DNA of 64,000 nt, taken from positions 26,686,501-26,750,500 of the forward strand of contig NC_080559.1 in the NCBI RefSeq assembly GCF_030253575.1. Direction: 5' to 3'. This document shows, in pieces, positions 22,991-32,623 of the stretch. Source of the DNA: Rhododendron vialii. Taxonomy: Eukaryota > Streptophyta > Magnoliopsida > Ericales > Ericaceae. Every line of letters begins with the position of its first letter. The stretch's first letter is position 1. The notes below the pieces were generated by a model, which saw only the letters and a program-made list of their open reading frames with translations, did not search any database and was not told the DNA's origin. Position numbers and translations under genes: made by a program.

Positions 22991-24301
22991 AAAAATGATT
23001 TTGGAAATATTGAACGGTATATGAAAATGAGACACAATTTACGATGAGTCGCGTAGGAAAAACTCAGAAAGTCATGAACACCAACACTAGGAAGATAGCG
23101 AATGTGGATGTGTCATTGTTATTCATTTATGCATGAGTTATGTGACAATCATGAGTTTGTGTGCTATATCTATGACCTGTTGTTTGTAAGTTATGGGTTA
23201 GCGGGTATGAGATTGTTCTGCTGAGCTTTTGTTGCTCATGGTGTTACTTTGGTGACCCTGACATATTATATCGGTGGCGACGCTGGTATAATGTGTCAGA
23301 CCTTGTAGATGATCAAGATGAACAGTACACCTTGGAGGCTTTTGGAGCTGAGGAGCTGGCTAGGATGGAGGAGCAGGTGGAGCTGTAGTTAGGAACCCTA
23401 GAACCCTCTTCATTTGTGTAATTATTGAACTCTTGTGGGAGTTTTGTTATATTAATGAGCCAGATTCCATTTGATTTTATCAATAAAATATTTATTTAAC
23501 GTATCCAAAATTTGGGGCGTTAACAATCAACTACAAGGCAAACTGAGAACTTAAAATAGGTACCATATTTTTTAACAAAAAAAATCATATTTTTTTTAGT
23601 TGTATTTCGTAGTCAATAGTGTTTTGAGAACTTTAGAGTTATTCTAGACGAGTTATCATATTTTTTGCCAACATTTAATCGGTGTATTAATCTACTAAAA
23701 CCATTTTGAATGAAATTGTAGAGAGTATGTTGAGGCTGACCTTTTTCAAAAATATATTGTTCATTAATTAGGATGCCATGATGAGATTTTCTATCTTAAT
23801 CTTAAATTCAAAGAAATATTATTCAAGCTAACGGGGAATGTATGTTATTGAATTTTTTAAAGCTTTGTCTTTAATTCTATAAGCTATCTAGATAAAAAAA
23901 TAATAATAAAGTAGTTATTGTTACGAATGCAAAATTAACACATTAAGACCATTGACAATAGGGAGGGAGAGAGAACACATGCATAATACTTAAACTACTA
24001 GATTCTTCTTTTTCTCTTTCTTTTTTTCAATTAGGATTGTGAGTTTTATTTGAGATAATGTGTTAGGTGTTCAACTATGATTTTTTTGGATTGAGGGAAT
24101 GTAATTGGGTTGTGATTGAGTGTTCAATTGTTTGAGTTAGGTGTTCAAGACTATGATTATTAATACTCGGTGTTCATTGATATTTGAATTAGGTGTTCAA
24201 AGAGAGGTTAGCTCATAATTTTTACATGTATTCTAAGAAAAAAAAATTGTTTGAATGTTCATGTGACCATTGGTGAATGTAGAGCCACCTCTGCCTTTTC
24301 A

Positions 24302-25459
24302 ATTCCTCACTCTATTTCATCACGTTTGCACCCACTCATTGCTGGCCTGAAACGGTACCTGTTTTTTCCCACCAAATCCTTTCTAAAGGATTTTTGTGGT
24401 GGAATTGTAAAGCCAAAAACTTCCATGTTTCTGACAAGAAAAAAAAAACCGAAAATGCTAGGGGTACCCAAAAAATAGAGTACCAAAAATGTATGACAGC
24501 GTGTGGAAAAAAATGTGTAAATTCCTTGTCAAATTTTCAAATTTGGTCCTTCAGTATTCGGGATCCTAAATTCTGAATAAATCTTAAAAGATTGGAACAA
24601 CCACTTACACATATCCAATTGAACTGATTTTTTGAAAGGGCACTCAAAAAATTATATTTAAATTAATGAATAATTTGGATTATTTGTGTGAGACCCTAAA
24701 GTAAACCTTGCATGCCGATACCCAATTTTACCCAAATCCCAGAGTCTATTGAAAGACCCAAAACAAAATCTTTTGAAAGAAAAAATTTACTATTGTATGA
24801 TACAAAGATTAATCACAGATTAAATTACGTTTCTAGTCGAAAGTTAACACTAGTTAATTCTCTCCAAATTTCTTCCTGGTTTGAGTCCCTGTTTTTTCTC
24901 CTTTACATACGAACAAAATAAGAGAGAGATTAATCTCCAATACAAATATCCAAAAACCTCCCGTTGTCCCCTCTACTATGTCTTCGACCTTTCTCCTCCG
25001 GATTTCAAAGGGCATTTTCGTAAAGTAAGTAGTGTAGTGGATTACAATTAAGTCATGCAATAAAAGGAGTACCTTGAGTTTTTGACAGGAACAAAAAGAA
25101 TTTTGGCATTATCAGCTCTCTATTATTATTCATCTCGTTTTACCCGAACATAGTGCCAATAATCTTGAGTAGTACATCTTAAAGTGTGGATCTCACACGT
25201 CTCTTCTTTTGCATCATTAAAATTATAAAAAAAATTCATTATTTTCAAAAATAAGCCAGGAATCAATTTGCTTCATGTCCAGCTTTTTATGATTTCTCTC
25301 TCTTTTTTTTAAACGAAGTACTCTCTTTGTTCCTTTTCAAGAGTCCCACTTCGTAAATTCAACTTTTTACGGAGATATTATCATTAATTTTTACCACTAA
25401 TTTTTCAAAATGAAATCTACTTTAAGGGGTAAAATGGAAAAAAAAATACCAATTACCCA
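24302..25459. other. Spacer without recognised gene
   Basis: 24597-24650 (CACTTACACATATCC...) resembles part of the foldback element at 34746-35113, and 25318-25370 looks like one end of a Stowaway MITE. Otherwise nothing was recognised. Confidence 0.4.
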
Positions 25460-25729
25460 TCTACCTAATAAAACACAAAGGTGTGGAGACCACACAAACA
25501 CAAGTTGAAAAAAAGGCTAAGATTCATTTGATCCAATGGCTGATGTGTGGTCTCCAACTCTCTTAAGAAAATACCCTCACTCTTACAAATATATTACAAA
25601 AATCCATCGATTCTTTTTACCAACTGCTTGGCTTCTGGCGTTGGCATAAAAAAATATATATATATTACAAAAAATGTCCGTGCCTACGGCACTATGGTGC
25701 GTAGTGCCATAGGCACGGACAAGCACTAA
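25460..25729 (+). mobile_element. Very short non-autonomous Helitron, 270 bp
   Basis: The 5' end is TCTACCTAATAAAACACAAAG, preceded by A; the 3' end is CTAA, followed by T. The hairpin GTGCCATAGGCAC stands just before the end, as in the element at 10707-11598, and both share GGTGT(A/G)GGA near the 5' end and a TTTGATCCAA motif. The 3' hairpin lies within a larger palindrome (GTCCGTGCCTACGGCACTA and its inverse). Confidence 0.82.
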
Positions 25730-26282
25730 TTAACTTTACAAAATGAATACTTATTAAGAAACAACTTAAAATGAAATACTGAACTTTTAAAAAAGGGATG
25801 GAGGGGAGAAACTTTTTAAACATTTGTGAAGGACGAATCGTGAGAAATTGGGAATGACAAACTTGTTTTGGGATTAAGTGTCAAATGTGCTAAGTGTAAT
25901 TACCTCAAATAATACTACTACAGTCGAGTGGCTTCAGGTCCACAAAAAGCCACCTTTCCTTATGGTACGCACCTTAGTTCCCCAGCAAACTTCTCTGAAA
26001 AGAAAAAAGTTTCTTCTAAGCATACTACTAAAATTATTCATAGAATGCTGACTTCTTCATACATTGGTGTGGAATTCGATCATCAATATTTGAAAGTTGA
26101 AAGATCATAGGGTTAATTTAGCGTGGGATTTGTTCCTCAAATTTTACGCCGCGTGGAGCCATTCATAGGTCTATAGATGTGTATTACTTCCTTCGTTCCA
26201 CTTTAAAGGTTCCTTACGAAAATGTATTCCATGCCACGACAATCTCCCACAAGTTCCCACGGTACTCCATGACACTTGCCCC

Positions 26283-26289
26283 TATAAAA
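26283..26289 (+). promoter_or_regulatory. TATA box of the PMEI at 26360-27133
   Basis: TATAAAA in CCCCTATAAAACC, 77 bp before the ATG, followed by a CA/GA-rich leader. Confidence 0.65.
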
Positions 26290-26359
26290 CCAACTCTCCT
26301 CCACACCAACAAAATTTCACAACACAGAGAGGGAGAGGGAGCTAGCTACAGAGAGCAAC

Positions 26360-27133
26360 ATGGAAGGTTACACAAGCACAAAACCCTCAGTACTCTCATG
26401 CCATATTCTCACATTCCTCTTCACCACTATCATCCTCCTATCAATCTTACACAACGCGCCGCCAGTCTCCGCGGTCCACACCAAACTCGTGCATGGAGAC
26501 AGTTCTCACCAGAATCTAAAGCACGCAACAAAGGCTGGACCTATTCCTGCCAAAAACAAGGGACCTACTTCTCATACTAAGAGTTCGCGGGTAAAATCCC
26601 CGACTACTACAAGCACTCATCAGTTACTCCCACCCGTAACCTACACAAACTTCATCAAAGCCTCATGCTCCGCCACCATGTACCCACCACTCTGCTTCCA
26701 AACCCTCTCCCCTCACGCCTCCGCGATCAAAACCAACCCTTGGGAGCTCAGCAACGACGCCTTGACAATCTCCATAAAATCCGCCCTTGCCGCCTCCACC
26801 ACCGTCTCCAAACTTGCCCAACAGAGGGGCCTCGTGCACCGAGATGCCGCTGCAATCAAAGACTGCATGGGGAATATTGCGGGCAGCATTGGGTTGCTGA
26901 GGCAATCTCGCGAGGCGTTGAGGAGCATTGGCAAGAGCGATTCTATTGTGTTTGCCATGGATAGTATCAAGACTTGGGTTAGTGCCGCCATAACCGATGA
27001 GAGTAGCTGTACTGATGAGTTTTCTGGAGGGAAGGTGAGCGAAGGTGTGAAGAGAGAGGTTAGGAGTGGAATTGCGCGCTTTGCTAAGACTACTAGTAAT
27101 GCTTTGGCTCTCATTAATCACCTCCACTATTAA
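26360..27133 (+). CDS. PMEI domain protein with long basic linker, 257 aa
   Basis: Single exon. Residues ~12-38 are a signal peptide (ILTFLFTTIILLSIL). Residues ~40-95 are a polar stretch rich in Lys, His, Ser, Thr and Pro, without hydrophobic segments. The PMEI domain starts at about 96 (YTNFIKASCSATMYPPLC) and keeps the four cysteines (pair one, then IKDC and SSC), ending SNALALINHLHY. Typical PMEIs have about 170-200 residues, so the extra ~60-residue linker is unusual and could act as a wall-binding or cleavable region; that is inference. The TATA box at 26283 supports the start. The gene is on the opposite strand from its two neighbours of the same family. Confidence 0.93.
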   Translation: MEGYTSTKPSVLSCHILTFLFTTIILLSILHNAPPVSAVHTKLVHGDSSHQNLKHATKAGPIPAKNKGPTSHTKSSRVKSPTTTSTHQLLPPVTYTNFIKASCSATMYPPLCFQTLSPHASAIKTNPWELSNDALTISIKSALAASTTVSKLAQQRGLVHRDAAAIKDCMGNIAGSIGLLRQSREALRSIGKSDSIVFAMDSIKTWVSAAITDESSCTDEFSGGKVSEGVKREVRSGIARFAKTTSNALALINHLHY

Positions 27134-28206
27134 GAAAATGCAGTATGATCGAGGAGAGAAGTTATTTGCCAGAAATTTCAAGGGAGATCAGTGCAATTTA
27201 TGCTTATGAATTTTAATCTGCTGAAAGTATTTAACATACATGATGCACAATGACATTTAAAAAAAAAAAAACAGATACTACATCATTTTGATGGGTGTTT
27301 TGATTTTGAGGGAGAGTGAACAACATCATTCTCTGGAAGTTTGTACGAACCCGGTCCCCCCTGGTGGTTCCACCCTCTCTTCTCTCCCCCTTTCCTCCTC
27401 TCCTACTTCCATGATTGTGAGATAGTTGAGACTCTCTCAGAAAGAAGATTTCCATCCTCTCCATCATTTCTGAACTCGGGGGGTTTTGACTCTTGGATCT
27501 AATCAGCCTGCGCTACGAACTCCTGGGCTTTCCAACGGCAACGGTGAAGACGTCATCTTGGCTGCGACTGCGATGAGAAGGCGCTCAAGCTTGGTGCAAA
27601 TCATGATTTTTTTCAACCATCGAGATGAGCAAATTTCTGAGTTCTTATATTTTAATTTTATTTTCTTGTATGTTATTCTTGTATGTTACCATTTCCTAAA
27701 CGAAAAAATGAAGAAAGGGGACCTTTTGATTTCAAATGACAAGACATAAATCTAGCACATCATCCTGTACTTTTTGATAATCTTATATCAAATTTGTATA
27801 AGCGTTGCGATATTGCACATTTCGAACAATTAATCACCACGGTACGTCATTATCTCGTTGGCTTTTTTTAGTAATCCTAATTTTTGTTTTTGTTTTGGTG
27901 AGTTATAGTAATCCTATTTGGTATGGAGAATGACTCATTCATAGAGGAGCCATGCATGAATAAGTCATTTATGGAGCCGCACAATCACACCGGTCCGTTT
28001 CGGCAATCAATGGTTGAGATTGCTTTGCAATTTTGACACGTAAAAATTATTTCTTACCAGTCAAAATTGATTTTCAATCCGGACCGTCCAAAAACTCTTT
28101 AGACGCGCGCGATTGAGCTCTATAAAGCCTTCTTCACGGAAAGCTCCACAAATAAGATTTTATCGATGTAAGTTACAGGCGAAAACTAATCAAGAAGAGT
28201 CTAATA
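27134..28206. other. Spacer without recognised gene
   Basis: 3' flank of the PMEI gene, then AT-rich spacer. A short A run (27258-27270) and weak foldback-like phrases near 27990-28130 (AATCAATGGTTGAGATTG...CAATCCGGACCGTCC) are visible. No coding region was supported. Confidence 0.45.
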
Positions 28207-28215
28207 TTGTTCCAT

Positions 28216-28424
28216 GAATCCCAAGGGGTTGGCCAAATGGTTTTGGCCTGAGACTTAGATATTTCCTCCATCCTAAGATCTCAGGTTCGATTCTCCCTGA
28301 CAACAACTCTTGGAGCCACCTCACCCCCACGCGTATGCATGTGAAACGGTTATGGGAGGGACTGTAAGAATTAGTCCAAGGTGCGTGCAAGCTGGCCCGG
28401 AACACCCTGCTTTACAAAAAAAAT
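28216..28424 (+). mobile_element. tRNA-derived SINE with exact target duplication
   Basis: The 209-bp element starts GAATCCCAAGGGGTTGGCC (A-box region AAGGGGTTGGCCAAATGG). It has a B box AGGTTCGATTCTCC at ~28284, a diagnostic tail (AATTAGTCCAAGGTGCGTGC...GGCCCGGAACACCC) and a short A-rich end. The 9-bp sequence TTGTTCCAT occurs directly before it (28207-28215) and after it (28425-28433). This is the best-preserved member of the family seen also at 2.5, 7.5, 8.7, 18.7 and 28.5 kb. Confidence 0.87.
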
Positions 28425-28544
28425 TTGTTCCATACGTTAATTAGAAGACACTATCTCGTTGAACGATTTTGGTTGTTTCTCCATACTTCAAAACCAATTA
28501 TGTTAGAGATGAAAAAACAAGCAAAATCTATCCAATCGAGAACC

Positions 28545-28703
28545 CTAAGGGGTTTGGCCAAGTGGCATGACAAAGTAAATAAGTGTCACATGTTTGAATT
28601 TCACGGAAGTCAAATCTTCCAAACCTTAAGAGCACTGGAAAGTTTGTCCAGGATGTTAACTTCAAGACCTCGGAATTAATCGAGGTGCGAAAAAGTTGAC
28701 AAA
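28545..28703 (+). repeat. Second, older SINE copy
   Basis: The head AACCCTAAGGGGTTTGGCC, a degenerate B box (GTTTGAATTTCACGG) and the tail GGAATTAATCGAGGTGCG before an A run place it in the same family as the copy at 28216. It lies 120 bp downstream of that copy, in the same direction. Confidence 0.65.
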
Positions 28704-29544
28704 AAAAAAGTTTGAAAGGGATCGAGAGTCATATTCGCATGCCTCACGTGTGTATACTTTGCGTAAGCAGGAAATCAAGGAGAGTTTCGTGCGGTGGCTA
28801 TATAACATGACACAAAGACTACACACACGGTTACGGCCAAAGCTGCAAAGTAATGCGGCCGCATCAATTTTCCGTCCCGTGCACAATTCATCAATGCAGT
28901 AGAGAATTAATCTGTGTTTGACAATTTTTGATTCGTAGTTTGAGACAGATAACCGAAACGTCAAAAGAAAGCTTCACTGTCTTCATAAAGATTAACCGGT
29001 CAGAGCGAGAGCGCATGTACGCGATAGGGTATTACAAAAATAACAATGTTATTGCACCGATTTAGTGGCATTTTGCTACCACCTCGAATCCAGATGATCA
29101 TTGGATAAATCTATCTCATTTTCCGATAGCAATATCCGTTGGCAAAAAACGAAAGCGGCTGCGAGATTGCTACTTTTCCCGATGGCAATTCCGATTTACG
29201 GGTGGAGAACCAATTTATCTCGCCAGATTTTAAGATGAGGCTCGCATTCTTAACAAAACTTTGTCCTTTTGTTTGAAATGCTAGTGCCAATGCGAAACCA
29301 CAATCTCAAACGCAATATTACCAGTCAGTTTATCATTGAAGGCTCATAGCAAACCAACAGTTTACAGATCATTTCATTTCTCGTGATTAGAAGCGGATGC
29401 GTAAAACATATTGATTTTCAGGCGCGGTTTTTCGCCACTATAACCAAATCTGTATAAAATTGGGAATCGTCAAATAACACGATAGGAAATAAGACAACAT
29501 GAAATCGAGGCCCGAACTTCATGCCAACCAAAACCTCTTCCTCT
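28704..29544. other. Spacer / PMEI 3' flank
   Basis: No gene, RNA or repeat ends were recognised. The part next to 29545 should be the 3'UTR of the minus-strand PMEI. Confidence 0.45.
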
Positions 29545-30189
29545 TCAAACATCGTCGGAGGCGATTGAAAGCTTGTTTGTAAATATTCTAAACAAGTCCA
29601 GCCCATTGTAAAGAATTTGCTCGACATTCCTGACCTCAACCTGAACCAAGGTCTTGATTTTCCCGTTCAAGGTCCGGCCTGAGAACCCTCCCGCGCACCT
29701 CTGCACTTGACTTAGGGCGGCATTGGTCCAGGTCTCCACGTTGCTCCCGTGCCACGTGGACTCCTCACCATGGGGTGGGCCATCGCCATTGGCCAGACCG
29801 CCATGGGCCGGGCCCAAATGCTCCATCTCCCGGACGGATTGGCTAAGCCGGTCCACGCCATCGTCGACCTGGTCAATGCAGTCCTTCAAGGCCCCATACT
29901 CCATGGGTTTGAGCCCCTTGAGGTTGGCCAGTTTCAGCATGTTTGCCTTTGCGGACTCAGCCGTTACAAGGCTCACCGCCAGGGCGGCTCGGGCCACCTC
30001 GTGAAAGCTCTCGTTGATGGCATTGGCGTGGGGCAAGAGAGATCCGACACACACCTCCGGATAGTGGGTGAAAAAGCATATTTCGGAGACGAAATTTTCT
30101 TGGACGGTGGGTTCAGCTACCACGGTGCCGCCGGAAATGTACAAGAAGGAGAGGATTAGGGGAAGCAAATTTAGGGTTGGTTTTGTCAT
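29545..30189 (-). CDS. PMEI domain protein, 214 aa
   Basis: Single exon with a signal peptide (about 1-25, LNLLPLILSFLYISGG) and a PMEI domain: FVSEICFFTHYPEVC, LKDC, then the single Cys of VQRC complete the four conserved cysteines. A Gly/His/Pro-rich loop (about 128-147, AHGGLANGDGPPHGEE) is inserted between helices before SNVETWTNAAL. The C-terminal part differs from the other two PMEIs in the window (no NALALIN; ends IASDDV) and has about 20 extra residues. It is predicted to be secreted and to inhibit PME; an invertase-inhibitor role is possible. Its closest relative here is the decayed copy at 30763-31110. A TATATAA lies ~70 bp upstream. Confidence 0.9.
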   Translation of the reverse strand: MTKPTLNLLPLILSFLYISGGTVVAEPTVQENFVSEICFFTHYPEVCVGSLLPHANAINESFHEVARAALAVSLVTAESAKANMLKLANLKGLKPMEYGALKDCIDQVDDGVDRLSQSVREMEHLGPAHGGLANGDGPPHGEESTWHGSNVETWTNAALSQVQRCAGGFSGRTLNGKIKTLVQVEVRNVEQILYNGLDLFRIFTNKLSIASDDV

Positions 30190-30257
30190 GATTTAGATGA
30201 GGATGAATTGGCTCAATGGAAAGGGGGATGAGGGATTGAGAGGTCTCCATGGCAACA

Positions 30258-30265
30258 TTATATAG
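30258..30265 (-). promoter_or_regulatory. TATA box of the PMEI at 29545-30189
   Basis: TATATAAT on the minus strand, about 70 bp upstream of the ATG. Confidence 0.5.
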
Positions 30266-30762
30266 TGCAATGGCTCCTGCTTCAATTAGATAGGTGCGCA
30301 CAAAATTGGCGCATACTTGACTTTGAGAGTTGTCATGTTCAAATTTTAGAAAGATGACAGGTGATTTTGTGATGTCCCTGACCTTTTACCTGGGCAATTC
30401 TTCATATTTAGGAACTAAAGAGATAAGTATCAAGCCAGGGAAATCCTATCTTTTGGGGGAACAAGTTTGACTATATGACAACTAGCCAAATGGATGGTGA
30501 AAAATATGCAGATCACATTGGCATGTGCCCTTGTGAATCCCGAAAGTCTCCCTCCTTTGAATACCTCTTTCTCTGTCCTCCGGATACGTTTGATCCATGT
30601 CATACCTTGCGAGAACTCTAGTATCGGGGCTTCTAAGCAAGTTATTTTCCAGTTCTATAAAGTTGTTTTTGGGTTAAAAATTATCATCATAATGTGTGTC
30701 AAACAGATTGACACAAAACTTCCTAGACAGAAAAAGTCTCAAGCCAATGCTTTACTTACGAG

Positions 30763-31110
30763 TTACGACGCATCAAACACCAGTGACTCATGCCTTAATA
30801 GATCCTTAATTCTACCATCCAGGGCCTTGCCGGAAAATCTATCCAGACAAGTGTTTTCACCCATGAGTGCAGCACTGACCCATGGTCTCCGCATTGCTCA
30901 TGTGCCACAAAGTCCTTACCCAAGCCTTTTCCGGTACTTCAACTAACCCAGGTCTCCACATTGCTCATGTGCCTCAAGGTCCTTACCCTAAGCTTTTCCC
31001 GATGTACTTCAGCTACCGAACTGATCGGCTAATCCAGTCCACGCTATCCCCACCACATCCGAACAGATATGGTTTCCCTAGCCCCTTGGTATTACAACTT
31101 ATGGCGGAAA
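30763..31110 (-). pseudogene. Decayed PMEI copy
   Basis: On the minus strand the end reads WVSAALMGENTCLDRFSGKA..., then LDGRIKDLLRHES and a stop at 30763, clearly the C-terminal half of a PMEI close to the gene at 29545. Upstream, GDSVDWISRSV (31030-31065) is in PMEI order but in a different frame. A ~70-bp stretch (GAAGTAC...CATGAGCAATG(T/C)GGAGACC) is duplicated in tandem between them. There is no signal peptide and no intact ORF. A tandem gene copy that has lost function. Confidence 0.75.
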
Positions 31111-32282
31111 AATGTGCTAATACATGTAAAACATTTTGGGACCCAAAAGTTTCACGCTTGAAAGACGAAAATTGGACATCTGAAACTTATAAGAATCAAT
31201 TTCTCTTTAATTCAATTCCTTTGTAATTAATTAAAGGAACCTAGTTGCCATGTTGCTTTAGTGATCTTTTGAACGAGACATTTTGTGGACGTTTGTGTAC
31301 TGAGAACTTTAGTATAGAAGATGATTTTGTATCAGTTTTCTAGTTTTCCACTCTTAAGGACAGGATTGTAAAACAAAACAGAACCAAACCAACAACAATT
31401 GAACTCCCTGCTTTATGGTAGTTGGGATTTTGCTGCAGCTAGAGTTATTATACTTAATTGCAGTCTAGTTTGCTAGATCACTAATTAGAGAGAGTATGTG
31501 AACCGGACATTACCAGCTTAAACAGTTCTTGGAAATTGTTCTTCAAATCAATCTGTTTTCAAGTTTTGGCAAATTGGTTCATTCTATGGATTTGACACCT
31601 GATCCAGCGAAACGGCTAAACAAGCCAAATTTCTCCCTCTTTTTCACACACCCACAAACGCAGATGGGAACCAATTCCAAACCCATTTCTAGACAAAACA
31701 AACCCTTTTCCAGCCCCACCCTCAAACCCCCCCGCCCCCCCCCCCCCCCCCCCCCCCCCTCTTCCCCGCTCTCTCACACACCCCCAACCCCCCGTGCACA
31801 CCCACCGAACCCATAAGAATTGTCGATATCTGTAATTAGGAATTTTTCTTTTGTAAATCTCACCGGAAATCTACCAAATCTCTTCCCTTACATCACTCAC
31901 TCTCACTGCCCAATAACTCAAAATCAAATTGGGATATCAGGGGGTGATGTGATGGGGTAATTAATTTCACGATGTCAAATTGGGAGTTCCCCAATTCATT
32001 ACAAAATACCACATCAACGTTGGAGTTACCGGCGAAATCCCGTGTCGTCATCGTCGTCGGAGACTAGGTGATTTAATACCTCGTCGAGTACAACAAAAAA
32101 AATGAAAACTGGAGTTGGAATCGGTCGGGACAGTGTTTGAATTGTCAGAATCGGACAACTTCTTCTTGGCCAGACGGTGGCGCAGTCGGCACCATGTTTT
32201 CGTCGGAATTGATCAACAGAATTTGTTTTCATCATCGTCGAGTTCATCTGGGTCGTGGTGGTGGTGGTTTTGTGTTTTGTCG

Positions 32283-32334
<52 letters not shown>

Positions 32335-32623
32335 GTGATTTAAGAATCCTCCATTTTGGAAACCAACAACAATATAGCTTCGCAAACTAATGTTTCCAAT
32401 ATTCAAAATAGCAAGTACCATTCCATAACGAATGCTCTACGCTTATTCACAATTTAACACAAATAAGCTGTGGTAAGATTATTACCTTTTAATTGGAGCC
32501 AGCAGTCTCAAGTCCTAGTGATGGCCTGACCTTCACCCAACTTGCTCATTTTGAACAGGTGAATGTTTCCGAGAAAATGGATATTGTGATATAGGATATA
32601 CACCGCAGTTCAACTTGAGTCTA
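31111..32623. other. Spacer with C tract and GA microsatellite; OTP70-like 3' flank
   Basis: 31727-31759 is almost pure C, and 32286-32332 is (GA)n. An apparent minus-strand ORF over 32026-32421 is mostly Ser-Leu repeats from the microsatellite and low-complexity Thr/Asp runs; I do not count it. Other sequence is unassigned. Confidence 0.5.
32286..32332. repeat. (GA)n microsatellite
   Basis: About 23 GA units without interruption. Confidence 0.97.

Larger units (their letters stand above)
20352..23525 (+). mobile_element. Solo LTR, probable Ty3/Gypsy, inside the hAT element
   Basis: A 3.17-kb block begins TGTAACAACCC and ends GGGGCGTTAACA, the TG...CA termini and GTTA-type inverted ends of a large Gypsy LTR. 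The flanks ATTAA and ATCAA are a near-perfect 5-bp duplication. No second LTR, primer site or internal domain is nearby, so it reads as the product of LTR-LTR recombination. A TATAAATAG at ~21718, downstream of (GA)n runs, is a likely LTR promoter, and an AATAAA-like signal lies near 23482. A ~48-bp tandem array lies in its 3' half. It is moderately old, since the duplication has diverged. Confidence 0.65.
20203..24293. mobile_element. hAT transposon (non-autonomous) carrying a solo LTR
   Basis: The element starts CAGTGGCGGCTCCAGGAATT and its right end (reverse complement) is CAGAGGTGGCTCTACATTC. It is flanked by an exact 8-bp duplication, CCTTTTCA, at 20195-20202 and 24294-24301, which defines hAT. 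Without the nested solo LTR (20352-23525) it would be about 0.9 kb, with no transposase. The right part has repeated phrases (TTAGGTGTTCAA-like, 24060-24200), probable subterminal motifs. Confidence 0.85.

Noticed and set aside
22495-23037. 180-codon minus-strand ORF with periodic WNTHNLTMVP-like units
   Set aside because: The periodicity is the 48-bp minisatellite, and the same repeat is open in other frames too.
26665-27181. Minus-strand ORFs over the PMEI at 26360
   Set aside because: Shadow frames of the PMEI, without signal peptide or domain.
32026-32421. 131-codon minus-strand ORF
   Set aside because: Made of a GA repeat and Thr/Asp runs; no domain, no supported promoter.
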